Below, piece by piece: positions 46,703 through 55,277 of a stretch of 64,000 bases of DNA. The stretch covers positions 620,001 to 684,000 of the forward strand of contig CAVUVQ010000010.1 in the NCBI GenBank assembly GCA_963744875.1, read 5' to 3'. The notes under the pieces were generated by a model that was not told the DNA's origin, made no database searches, and saw only the letters and a list, made by a program, of their open reading frames with translations. Source of the DNA: JACDAE01 sp963744875. GTDB lineage: Bacteria; Chloroflexota; Ktedonobacteria; Ktedonobacterales; Ktedonobacteraceae. Both the position numbers and the translations under genes were made by a program. Numbering within the stretch: position 1 is the first letter of the stretch; every line of letters begins with the position of its first letter.

Positions 46703-47107
46703 TTACTCGTTATTTTGTTGGTGTGGGTACATGGCCTGTGGTTGCTCATAATCATGTTCATAAGAAGGTGGTGGTGTGGGAGGCTGATAGGGAGGTGGAG
46801 TGGGTTGTGCCGATTGATAGCCTTGTTGATAGGGATAGTACTGGGGTGCCTGGGGAGTTTGTGATTGTGTATAGGGTTGATAGGTAGTTTGCGTTTGCCG
46901 GGGCTGGCGTCCGAGAAAAAAGTAGAGGAGTGCACCTAGCAAATGGGTAAAGAAAATGACCAGTATCCAGAGAAGCTTCTGGCTATCAGAAGTCCTTTTA
47001 TTGATAGCACAATCGATCAGCATCCATATCCAGAAGATCGTTCCCCCGATTATAAGGGCTAGAATGAAAAGAATAATAAGGATAGCAACAGGAAAACCAA
47101 ATAGCAT
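46703..47107 (-). CDS. PLDc_N-domain small membrane protein with Pro/Tyr/Gln-rich tail
   Basis: A 134-residue protein from the ATG at 47107, preceded by GAAGGAAAG. Two transmembrane helices (about 5-30 and 45-66) enclose IDCAINKRTSDSQKLLWI. This is the PLDc_N (phospholipase D nuclease N-terminal) motif, ending LYFFLGRQPRQ. The C-terminal 65 residues are low-complexity, rich in Pro, Tyr and Gln. There is no catalytic domain. Such proteins are small membrane proteins of unknown role. Confidence 0.75.
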   Translation of the reverse strand: MLFGFPVAILIILFILALIIGGTIFWIWMLIDCAINKRTSDSQKLLWILVIFFTHLLGALLYFFLGRQPRQTQTTYQPYTQSQTPQAPQYYPYQQGYQSAQPTPPPYQPPTPPPSYEHDYEQPQAMYPHQQNNE

Positions 47108-47230
47108 AGCACACTTTCCTTCTCTATGATGTTTTATGTAAGTTATACATGAACCTCGATAAACGTATTGCGTGCTCATATTAACACTCGCATGATGGAA
47201 AATCAAATAGTTGTGTCAGGAGAAGTGGAT

Positions 47231-47562
47231 ATGACCAGGGTCTTTATCGCACTGGAAGATGCGCTGCTTGTGTTGGAGGGTCAGAGTAGCAGTTGGAAGG
47301 CAAGCGATCAGCATTGCTGGCATTACCTTCGCAACCAACGTGGAGTTTTCCACCAAGACCTTACACGCATCATGTACGTTGGATACAGACTGATCCACAC
47401 AATCCCGATGTTCTCTTTGTGGCAATCGAGCGAGGGGGAGTGATGCGTAGTCTGGACAAGGGAATTACGTGGGAGGATCGCAAGGAGGAAGCGCAGGTCG
47501 ATGGTCACACATTGCGTATGCATGCAAAAGTGTGCATTTTTTCGCTTTGTTCCTGGGTTGGG
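47231..47562 (+). pseudogene. Remnant of a BNR/YVTN-like beta-propeller gene
   Basis: The ATG at 47231 opens MTRVFIALEDALLVLEGQSS, like the N-terminus of exo-sialidase/YVTN-type BNR proteins. In another frame, from about 47325, the sequence reads PTWSFPPRPYTHHVRWIQTD, then SLDKGITWED and VDGHTLRMH, which are mid-protein motifs of the same family. The segment between is missing and no further propeller blades follow before yggS. Unlike the single-base breaks elsewhere, this looks like real decay with an internal deletion. Confidence 0.6.
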
Positions 47563-47705
47563 TAGTAATGGGGTGACTATGATGGGTTCAATAACGAAGC
47601 AGATCATTGACGAAAGCATAGCTGCTATGAGACCATGTAGAGATGATAGCTCCAACTTCACAGGAACATCGAGCGTATTATCTAGAGAGAGAAAAAATAA
47701 GAGTA

Positions 47706-47733
47706 TTGTCATTCTGGAGCGGAGCATTATAAT
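47706..47733 (+). promoter_or_regulatory. Promoter immediately before yggS (leaderless start)
   Basis: TTGTCA (47706-47711), 16 bases, TATAAT (47728-47733). The expected transcription start, about seven bases on, coincides with the ATG at 47740, so the mRNA would be leaderless; no ribosome site is visible. Confidence 0.6.
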
Positions 47734-47739
47734 AGAGTG

Positions 47740-48472
47740 ATGAATAATCGTCCAGGCGATGAACAGGAACGCCTTGCAAGCAACATTGCCGCTGTACGTG
47801 CTTCCATTAAAGAGGCCGCAGAGCGTGTGGGACGGAGACCGGAAGAGATCACCCTTATCGCAGTTTCCAAAACAAAGCCGGTTACAATGGTTGAGACGGC
47901 GTATCGGCTTAGGAATTAGCAATTTCGGTGAGAACCGTGTGCAGGAGGCGTTGCCCAAAATTGCCGAATTTCGTCCACAAGGGATACGCTGGCATATGAT
48001 TGGTCGTTTGCAAAGCAATAAAGCGCATAAAGTGGTAAGTTCATTTGATGCGGTACACAGCATCGACTCTCTCCATCTGGCCCAGGCACTTAATCGTTAT
48101 GCAGAAATAGAGAAGAGGGAGCGCTTACCAATTTTGCTTGAGGTTAACGTTGCGGGCGAGCAAAGTAAGGCGGGTATGAGTGTAGCGGAAGTTCCAGGAC
48201 TGGCACGACGTATCGCGGAACTCCCCTATCTGGATCTCCAAGGATTAATGACTGTTGCGCCACGGGTAGAGAATCCAGAAGAGGTGCGCCCTATTTTTCG
48301 GGCATTGCGTTCTTTACAGGAGCGCTTACGAGATGAGGTACCGGATTGTTCATGGCAGCATCTGTCGATGGGCATGACTGATGATTATTGTATAGCTATT
48401 GAAGAAGGAGCCACCATTGTCCGCGTTGGGCGGGCGATTTTTGGCGAACGTGTATATAAAGGAGATCAATAA
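47740..48472 (+). CDS. yggS: YggS-family pyridoxal-phosphate homeostasis protein, frameshifted
   Basis: A cytoplasmic single-domain TIM-barrel PLP carrier (alanine racemase N-terminal fold) of about 240 residues. The N-terminus ITLIAVSKTKP holds the PLP lysine (about residue 44). NFGENRVQEA, WHMIGRLQSNKA, SMGMTDDY and ATIVRVGRAIFG follow in the second frame. The literal first frame stops at 47919; removing one base near 47911 joins TAYRL to GISNFGENR. A start at GTG 47737 is also possible. It overlaps the DUF6391 gene by one base and precedes yggT, the classical yggS-yggT neighbourhood. A universally conserved gene broken by one base suggests a sequence error. Confidence 0.85.
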
Positions 48473-48966
48473 TGAAACTCGACGATCTGCTGTTTGGGCG
48501 TCGCATCCGTCAGAATCATGCATTGGAGCATGCTACGATCACCATTTTAAGCGACCGTATACCTGAACTGCGTGTCAGTGCACGCTCAAATTCAGATGGA
48601 TTTACGATCTTTGGCGATGTGGATCTGGGCCAACTACGTATTGCTCTGGACGAAGCGTTATCACGTTTACTGGCTGGCGAAGCAGAGCTGGCGATCCATC
48701 CCAATTGTGGGACTAATCTAGCGGTCGGTGTTACGATGGTGACGATTGGAACAATGTTAGGGCTGGCATCCACGCATACACGCACGCGTGTAGCGACTGC
48801 TGCCGCCTCATCGGTGGCGGGCTGGGCTGCGGCGCGACCATTGGGAGAATATGTGCAGCGTCACTTTACCACATTACCCGATCTGCGCGGTGTGCGTGTG
48901 ACAGAGATCGCGCGGCGCAAATTCTTTGGAATGACGTTCGTTGAAGTACGCACTGTGCAGGAGTAA
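48472..48966 (+). CDS. DUF6391 family protein
   Basis: A 164-residue protein, starting one base inside the yggS stop. The N-terminus FGRRIRQNHALEHATITIL is the recognisable motif of this family, with conserved His and Glu. A hydrophobic segment (NLAVGVTMVTIGTMLGLAS, about residues 83-101, and VATAAASSVAGWAA, about 107-120) suggests one or two membrane helices. The C-terminus ends GMTFVEVRTVQE. Function unknown. Tight coupling to yggS and yggT points to an envelope or PLP-linked role. Confidence 0.75.
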   Translation: MKLDDLLFGRRIRQNHALEHATITILSDRIPELRVSARSNSDGFTIFGDVDLGQLRIALDEALSRLLAGEAELAIHPNCGTNLAVGVTMVTIGTMLGLASTHTRTRVATAAASSVAGWAAARPLGEYVQRHFTTLPDLRGVRVTEIARRKFFGMTFVEVRTVQE

Positions 48967-48969
48967 GGT

Positions 48970-49254
48970 ATGCCGTTGTTCACACCACCTCTGCCCATTT
49001 TAAGTTTCCTGGTGAAATACGGGATCGGCATCATTATTCTCTCGATGCTGATCCGCGCTATTGCATCCTGGTTTCGCATGGATGAACGTTATGCCTTTAT
49101 CCGCTTTCTAGCACATATCACTGATCCATTCATTGGTCCAGTACGCCGTCTCGTCCCACCAGTAGGTTTTATCGATCTGTCTTTTATTGTAACGCTGTTC
49201 TTGCTCATCATTATGTCGCAGCTTTTACAACAAGCACTCCCTGCCGGGTGGTAG
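48970..49254 (+). CDS. YggT family membrane protein
   Basis: A 94-residue protein with two membrane helices (about residues 10-30 and 66-86). The family motif RFLAHITDPFIGPVRRLVPP lies between them. YggT proteins are conserved next to yggS and have been linked to osmotic adaptation and, in some bacteria, to division. It begins three bases after the DUF6391 stop. The gap 49255-49613 shows a seven-base stem (CGGCTCC / GGAGCCG, 49330-49353) without a T-run and no gene. Confidence 0.85.
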   Translation: MPLFTPPLPILSFLVKYGIGIIILSMLIRAIASWFRMDERYAFIRFLAHITDPFIGPVRRLVPPVGFIDLSFIVTLFLLIIMSQLLQQALPAGW

Positions 49255-49613
49255 AGGCATACTGATCACTGTGTGCGTGATGTCGCGTAGCGGTAAGAAT
49301 ATGCTTGAATGGAAATAGAGAACACTCAACGGCTCCTCCGGTGGATGGAGCCGCTAACGGTGCGCTAGTGAATTTGCTGCCTTTCCATCTTTATTGTATC
49401 ACCTCCTGTCCACCCACACACCGTCTTTTTGGACGATTTTTTTTGGCGTTCCTTCCCCTATACTCAGCGAAAGCGACGCCACCTCTGGTACACCCGCTGC
49501 GAAAGCTCTCCCTTGAGCAAAGATACCTCTTGTGCGTGTGCTGATAAATCGTTTTAGCGCGAAGGATGTTCATCAAAATTAGCAAAGAAGGAATAGCCAA
49601 AGGAGATAAAAAT

Positions 49614-50402
49614 ATGAGTCCATATGTGTTTGCGTTGCAGGACATTGACAAAACAAAGCTCATGCTTGTGGGGGGGAAAGGCGCGAATCTGGGGGAGCTA
49701 ACAAGGATTGAAGGAATACGCGTACCGGATGGCTTTTGTATTTCTACTGAAGCATTTCAAAGAAGCATTGGGGGAACGTCGTCGATGCACGAATTACTTG
49801 ATCAGTTAGCGCTTCTCAAGGTGGAAGATCGGGATAAAATCAGTGAACTGAGCGGTGAGATGCGCAGGGTCATTGAAGGGGTAGCTATTCCTCAAGACAT
49901 TCATGAAGAGATCACCCGTTTTCTCTCCAGATTTGATGAAAAAAATGCCTATGCAGTACGATCCAGCGCAACAGCAGAGGATTTACCGACGGCCTCTTTT
50001 GCAGGCCAGCAAGATACATATTTGAACATTATCGGGAAGGAAGCCATCCTCAAGCATATCAGCAAGTGCTGGGCATCGCTATTTACCGAGAGGGCTATAA
50101 TTTACCGCATGCAAAACAGCTTCGATCATCGTAAAGTTCACCTGGCTGTGGTTGTTCAGAAGATGGTCTTCTCGCAAGTGGCAGGAATTTTGTTTACTGC
50201 CGATCCAATCACTTCTAACAGGAAAGTGTTATCCATTGATGCCAGCTTCGGCCTTGGTGAGGCTCTGGTCTCCGGCCTGGTGAATGCTGATAGCTATAAA
50301 GTGCGAAACGGCAAGATTATCGATAAGAGGATATCCACCAAGAAGCTGGCTATGTATGCCTTAAAAGATGGCGGGACGGAAGAGCAGGAGATTGATGCCT
50401 GA
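49614..50402 (+). CDS. Rifamycin phosphotransferase (RPH)/PEP-synthase-like, ATP-grasp piece (frameshifted gene)
   Basis: First piece of an 870-residue enzyme that spans 49614-52231. AAAGGAG lies eight bases before the ATG at 49614. LMLVGGKGANLGEL, AYAVRSSATAEDLPTASFAGQ, VVVQKMVFSQVAGILFTADP and SIDASFGLGEALVSG are the ATP-binding motifs shared by PEP synthases and RPH. The total length and the short N-terminus fit RPH better than PEP synthase (about 790 residues with a PEP barrel). The frame breaks at about 50396, where one extra base separates EEQEID from PEWQNRQALTDEQ. Confidence 0.8.
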   Translation: MSPYVFALQDIDKTKLMLVGGKGANLGELTRIEGIRVPDGFCISTEAFQRSIGGTSSMHELLDQLALLKVEDRDKISELSGEMRRVIEGVAIPQDIHEEITRFLSRFDEKNAYAVRSSATAEDLPTASFAGQQDTYLNIIGKEAILKHISKCWASLFTERAIIYRMQNSFDHRKVHLAVVVQKMVFSQVAGILFTADPITSNRKVLSIDASFGLGEALVSGLVNADSYKVRNGKIIDKRISTKKLAMYALKDGGTEEQEIDA

Positions 50403-50718
50403 GTGGCAAAACAGGCAAGCGCTGACGGATGAGCAGATTTTGCAGCTTGAGCGCATAGGTAGAAAGATCGAAGAACATTTCGGTTGCCCCCAGGACATCG
50501 AATGGTGTCTGGTTGATGATATATTTTCTATTGTCCAGAGCCGGCCAATCACTACTTTATACCCCATTCCTGCAGTCAATGACCAGGAAAATCACGTGTA
50601 TATCTCCGTCGGTCATCAACAAATGATGACTGATGCCATGAAGCCATTGGGAATCTCTTTCTGGCAGCTAACGGCTGCACGCCCCATGTTTACAAGCTGG
50701 GGGAAGGATGTTTGTTGA
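50368..50718 (+). CDS. RPH-like enzyme, middle piece (frameshifted gene)
   Basis: Genuine from about 50396 to 50690. It carries LERIGRKIEEHFGCPQDIEW and IVQSRPITTLYP, the end of the ATP-grasp domain, followed by the start of the second domain (VGHQQMMTDAMKPLGISFWQL), which in RPH binds rifamycin. An extra base near 50690 ends the frame; beyond it the next frame reads AGGRMFVDVTQQL, completing the motif RPMFTAGGRMF. Confidence 0.75.
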   Translation: MAGRKSRRLMPEWQNRQALTDEQILQLERIGRKIEEHFGCPQDIEWCLVDDIFSIVQSRPITTLYPIPAVNDQENHVYISVGHQQMMTDAMKPLGISFWQLTAARPMFTSWGKDVC

Positions 50719-52231
50719 TGTCACACAACAATTGGCATCGCCTGTCAGCAGAGAAATGTTATTAGGTGTCATGGGGCAACATGATCCGCTCATGAAAGAC
50801 GCACTTATGACCATAATAGAGCGGGGAGATTTCATAAAATCGTTACCAGAGGAGAAGAAAGAACAGAGCCCCAGTAAAAGCAATAAAGGAGTTCCGTCTG
50901 CGGGTTTTCCAGCACAAATCGAAAACGATCCAACAATCGTTGTTGATTTGATGAAGAGGAGCCAAACATCGATAGAGGAGTTAAAACAAAGCATCCAGGC
51001 GAAATCAGGATCAGATGTATTCGATTTTCTTCTCGAAGATATTCAGCAATTAAAGAAGATCCTATTTGCCCCACAAAGTTCGAGGGTGTTTATGGCTGCT
51101 ATAGATGCCTCATCATGGCTCAATGAAAAAATGAAGGAGTGGTTAGATGAAAAAAACGTAGCAGATACGCTTTCTCAATCTGTACCCAACAATATCACTT
51201 CGGAAATGGGTCTGGCGCTATTGGATGTTGCAGATGTGATTCGCCCTTATCCTGAAGTAATTGAGTACTTGCAGCATGCAAAAGATGAGACCTTTCTGGA
51301 TGAACTGGTTCAGTTTGATGGTGGACAGGAAAGCCGGGACGCTATCCAGGCTTATCTCAACAAATACGGAATGCGCTGTGCCGGGGAAATCGATATAACG
51401 AGAACGCGTTGGAGCGAAAAACCAACGACACTTGTTCCCATGATTCTTAGTAACGTCAAAAACTTTGAACCGGGTGAAAGTAAGCGGAGATTTGAGCAAG
51501 GGCGACAGGAAGCATTGGAAAAAGAGCAAGAGTTATTGGATCGATTGAAGCAATTACCGGATGGTGAACAAAAAGCTCAAGAAACAAAACGAATAATCAG
51601 CCTGATGCGGAATTTCATCGGTTATCGGGAATATCCAAAATACGGCATGATGAGCCGCTACTTTGTGTATAAGCAGGCTTTGCTGAAAGAAGCCGAACGA
51701 CTCGTGCAAGCCAACGTTCTTCATGAACTAGAAGATAGCTACTATCTCACGTTTGAGGAATTTCGCGAAGTCGTACGCACACATAAGATGGATGACCAGA
51801 TCATCAGCAAACGAAAAGATGAGTACAAATTATTTGAAAAACTCACACCCCCACGGGTTATCACATCTGACGGTGAAATCATTGCAGGGAAGTACAAACG
51901 AGAAAATCTCCCAGCCGAAGCTCTTGTAGGTCTCGCTGTTTCTTCCGGAGTTATAGAGGGACGAGCACGTGTCATCTTAAACGTGGAAGATGCTGTTTTA
52001 GAAGATGGAGATATATTAGTTACCCCCTTTACTGACCCGAGCTGGACACCATTGTTTGTAGCCATAAAAGGTCTGGTCACCGAAGTTGGTGGACTGATGA
52101 CCCATGGAGCAGTGATTGCACGTGAATATGGCTTACCGGCAGTTATCGGAGTGGAAAGTGCTACCGGGCGGATAAAAGATGGGCAACGAATTCGCGTGAA
52201 TGGAACAGAAGGGTATGTAGAAATCTTATAA
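50708..52231 (+). CDS. RPH-like enzyme, C-terminal piece with phosphohistidine swivel domain (frameshifted gene)
   Basis: This piece contains the rest of the central helical domain (about residues 1-400) and the C-terminal swivel domain. GGLMTHGAVIAREYGLPAVIG carries the catalytic His that shuttles the phosphate. LVTPFTDPSWTPLF precedes it. In characterised RPH enzymes this domain organisation transfers the beta-phosphate of ATP to rifamycin. The absence of a PEP/pyruvate-binding TIM barrel separates it from true PEP synthases and PPDK. Activity on rifamycin is an inference. It has its own upstream gap and no linked resistance genes. The next gene is convergent. Confidence 0.8.
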   Translation: MFVDVTQQLASPVSREMLLGVMGQHDPLMKDALMTIIERGDFIKSLPEEKKEQSPSKSNKGVPSAGFPAQIENDPTIVVDLMKRSQTSIEELKQSIQAKSGSDVFDFLLEDIQQLKKILFAPQSSRVFMAAIDASSWLNEKMKEWLDEKNVADTLSQSVPNNITSEMGLALLDVADVIRPYPEVIEYLQHAKDETFLDELVQFDGGQESRDAIQAYLNKYGMRCAGEIDITRTRWSEKPTTLVPMILSNVKNFEPGESKRRFEQGRQEALEKEQELLDRLKQLPDGEQKAQETKRIISLMRNFIGYREYPKYGMMSRYFVYKQALLKEAERLVQANVLHELEDSYYLTFEEFREVVRTHKMDDQIISKRKDEYKLFEKLTPPRVITSDGEIIAGKYKRENLPAEALVGLAVSSGVIEGRARVILNVEDAVLEDGDILVTPFTDPSWTPLFVAIKGLVTEVGGLMTHGAVIAREYGLPAVIGVESATGRIKDGQRIRVNGTEGYVEIL

Positions 52232-52287
52232 CGGGGAAGATGTTGTTTTCCCAAATGGTGCTAAAAGATGAAAGTTCATTGGTACGG

Positions 52288-52315
52288 GGCGCACACAAGG
52301 TGAACGCCCCTACCC
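52288..52315. repeat. Family D single arm
   Basis: GGCGCACACAAGGTGAACGC followed by CCCTACCC, between the RPH-like gene and the kinase gene (convergent). Confidence 0.7.
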
Positions 52316-52331
52316 ATAATGTCATGCAGGT

Positions 52332-55172
52332 TTAGCCAACCAGGAACTTACCAGCGCCCAGTTGGGGATCCATTTGATTACCGCCTTTAGCAACGTGCAT
52401 TGTCACCACAGCTTTGTCAATGGGATTACCATCGGAGCCGAAGGAGATCTGGCCGCTGACACCCTGGATCGCCCTGGTGCCGTTGATGCTTGCTAAGGCT
52501 GTCCTTAGTTTAACTGGCGTTAGCCCTGTTGTTTGCGTACCAAGAGCGGTTTTACCGGCATCTAGCAGAGCGAGCGTTGCATCGAAGGAGAGAACGACAT
52601 TATAGCCTGCCCGCGTATAGCCGTATGGTCCACCGGAATGACCTTTCCCTCCATAGGTATTGGGATAGTCGGTGAAAAAGGCTGGCTTTCTAGATGTGTA
52701 TCCCAGTATCTGCCATTCGTCCGGATAGGCGAACGCGGTAAAATGCAAGCGGGTCAGCCCTGGCGTACCTGCCGGATATCCTCCCAGATTATATAAAGCA
52801 TCACCACCTAATACCGCGATAGGGTTGTTGGTTGGCAGATCCTTGAGCAGTGTACTGACATCATCTGAGTAACCAGCAAAGTAGATCAGGTCGGGAGCAG
52901 GCGTATGGCTTAAAGCGTTTTGAAGTGCAGTCGAGATTGAGTTTGCATCGCCACGCGTATAATTCACCGTGTTGACAGTACCGCCAGTGAACTGCTGAGT
53001 AAAACCTGTTCCCAGGCTCTCGCTATACGAGTCAGAATTATCAACAAAGACCGCAACATTTTTTGAGTGCAGGGTCTGTTGCGCATAATGTGCACCGACG
53101 GCTGACTGGCTCTTATCGGGGGGAGCCACGCGGAAAAAGTAGGGCGAGACTCCAGTCAGTGCATCGCTGGAAGCGGTTGATGAAACCATCGGTATCTTCG
53201 CAGGTCCCAGGATAGCGACGGCATCTTGTGCTAAGCCACTATAAGGCCAACCCATTACACCCACAATGGTAGGATCTTTCGCAGCCGCCTGCACGATCTG
53301 AGTTGCCACTGCACTAACGTTATTGGCATCGGCACCCGAATTAGCAATCAGCAGGCGAGCTTGTATACCACCAGCATTCTGGGCATTGAACTCTTTCTGT
53401 GCAATATAGGCACCTTGCAGGCTATCACGACCAACCTGAACATCAGCACTGGCACCAGTAAGCATGGTTCCCACAATAAACGTAATATAGGGGGAGCCGG
53501 ATGTTTTAACGCGCTGATTCTCCAGGTAGATGAGAGGTTCTGCATCAGATTCATCTGCTCCACTTGCTGAACGCCAGAGGGTTTCAGCGCTGCCAATATT
53601 ACCGCCAGCAAGAGCAGTTGCGGCCTGTTGCTTGAGGCTACCATCGGTACGATTTGTGTCAAAGGCAGAGGAGCCGTCGCTGATGCCTATCAATTGACCA
53701 TTGACGGTCGTTGTGCCTATGCCATTAGTCGCAACGGGAATTTTCGTCGAGGGGACTGCCGTCGCAGTTGCTGCGGGCGTGGTGCCTCCAGCAGTACCCG
53801 TTGGGGTGCTCTTTTTAGTGAGGTTAGGCAAAACAAAGAAGCCTACGGCGATGATTACCACAACCAGTAATAACAACAAGAAGCTAAACAGGATATGATT
53901 GTTGCCGCGTTGTTTTTGTTGCGGCGGACGCGCCCCATATGCGCCTACCGGGGGAGATGGATATGGAGTTTGAGCGCCTCTTTGCGATTGAGCGCCATAG
54001 GGTGATGCAGGTTGCTGCGCCGGGCGAGGCCGATTGATGGGAGTGGGTGTATTTGGTTGTGGCGCAGATCGTGGGCTGGGACGTGTCGTAGTCATTGGCC
54101 CCGAGTTGCCAAGTATATAGGTGCTGGTATCGCCGGATACGCTGAAATGCTCGGCCAGAATTTCGTCGATATCGCGCTTCATGTCCGCTGCTTTTTGATA
54201 GCGGTTATTCACGTTGATCTGGAGGGCATGTTCCAGAACACGTTCTGAATCAGCCGTGAGTCCTTTGTTTATCGAGCGAGCAGGCGGATAGACAAAGGGT
54301 GGGTATTCACGTGGGTCACGGTTGGTCAGAAGATGGTGCAGGGTAGCGGCCAGTGCGTAGAGATCGGCACGTGAGTCGGCATTGCCCTGGTACTGTTCGG
54401 GGGGCGCATAGCCGGGAGTACCCAGAGCAGCGGTCTGCTTGCGTTTCGCATTTCTGGCTTCATCCGCACGTGCGATACCAAAGTCAACGAGGTGAGCACG
54501 TTTATCTTTCGCCCCAATGATGATATTAGCGGGTTTAATGTCGCGGTGTACAATGGGGGGCTTCAACTGTGAGAGATAGTCAAGAATATCGAGCACCTGC
54601 GATGCATAGGTCAAGGCCTCACGCTCAGGCATTGGCCTTTTGATGCGCTCCATATGATCTTCCAGATTTTCGCCTGGAACATATTCCTGCACCATAAAGT
54701 AGCGTGAGTGCTCCTGGAAACTATCGGTTACGGTCGGTACCAGAGGGTGATCGATCTGGACCAGGGTATCCACTTCACGTTTAAAGTTATTTACATCAGC
54801 CTGGCGTTGTTGCGGATCAGTGCTATCGGAGATCAGTTCCTTGATGACCACGAGTTTATTTGAAACACGGGTATCTTTCACCAGCATGGCAGCGCCCATA
54901 CCACCCTGACCCAGCACTTTCTCAACGACATAACGTCCATTTTGCAATTGAGAGTTGGGAGCCAGGGTACGATAGCCGCCACTGGGGCCTCCTCCGGCGG
55001 TGACCCCGCCGGGAATGGTATTGCCAGTTGAACTCAAGATCGCCACGTTTGGTGCACCTGGATTGGCAGGAATACCAGTTCCAGTGGGAGGGACTGCATT
55101 GAGAGCACCTCCACAATTGACACAAAACTCTTCACCAGGAGGATTATCGGTACCACAATAAGGACATTTCAT
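52332..55172 (-). CDS. Transmembrane Ser/Thr protein kinase fused to an extracellular amino-acid-type ligand-binding domain
   Basis: A 946-residue receptor kinase. Residues 3-20 form a zinc ribbon (CPYCGTDN...CVNCG). The kinase (about 80-340) has GQGGMGAAML, Lys111 in VVIKEL, HRDIKPAN (209-216), DFG (230-232) and GTPGYAPPEQ. A Pro-rich juxtamembrane region leads to a helix at about 426-448. Outside, residues 520-946 form a type 1 periplasmic-binding fold (Peripl_BP_6, branched-chain amino-acid receptor type): YITFIVGTMLTG, GVMGWPYSGLAQDAV, SPYFFRVAPPDKSQSAVGA. Binding of a small ligand should control phosphorylation inside. The start at 55172 is chosen because the zinc ribbon begins there. 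A close paralogue lies directly upstream. Confidence 0.9.
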   Translation of the reverse strand: MKCPYCGTDNPPGEEFCVNCGGALNAVPPTGTGIPANPGAPNVAILSSTGNTIPGGVTAGGGPSGGYRTLAPNSQLQNGRYVVEKVLGQGGMGAAMLVKDTRVSNKLVVIKELISDSTDPQQRQADVNNFKREVDTLVQIDHPLVPTVTDSFQEHSRYFMVQEYVPGENLEDHMERIKRPMPEREALTYASQVLDILDYLSQLKPPIVHRDIKPANIIIGAKDKRAHLVDFGIARADEARNAKRKQTAALGTPGYAPPEQYQGNADSRADLYALAATLHHLLTNRDPREYPPFVYPPARSINKGLTADSERVLEHALQINVNNRYQKAADMKRDIDEILAEHFSVSGDTSTYILGNSGPMTTTRPSPRSAPQPNTPTPINRPRPAQQPASPYGAQSQRGAQTPYPSPPVGAYGARPPQQKQRGNNHILFSFLLLLLVVVIIAVGFFVLPNLTKKSTPTGTAGGTTPAATATAVPSTKIPVATNGIGTTTVNGQLIGISDGSSAFDTNRTDGSLKQQAATALAGGNIGSAETLWRSASGADESDAEPLIYLENQRVKTSGSPYITFIVGTMLTGASADVQVGRDSLQGAYIAQKEFNAQNAGGIQARLLIANSGADANNVSAVATQIVQAAAKDPTIVGVMGWPYSGLAQDAVAILGPAKIPMVSSTASSDALTGVSPYFFRVAPPDKSQSAVGAHYAQQTLHSKNVAVFVDNSDSYSESLGTGFTQQFTGGTVNTVNYTRGDANSISTALQNALSHTPAPDLIYFAGYSDDVSTLLKDLPTNNPIAVLGGDALYNLGGYPAGTPGLTRLHFTAFAYPDEWQILGYTSRKPAFFTDYPNTYGGKGHSGGPYGYTRAGYNVVLSFDATLALLDAGKTALGTQTTGLTPVKLRTALASINGTRAIQGVSGQISFGSDGNPIDKAVVTMHVAKGGNQMDPQLGAGKFLVG

Positions 55173-55277
55173 GTTTTCGCCTATCACTTGTACTAGATAT
55201 TTTTGTATTGTACGGGATGGTTTGCATCGCATGGGTGCGATAGATGGGCACGGAATTTACCCGTACCCGGATCGTGT

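Noticed and set aside
49255..49613. Rifamycin-associated element upstream of the RPH-like gene
   Set aside because: The expected GC-rich palindrome is not present; only a weak seven-base stem is seen.
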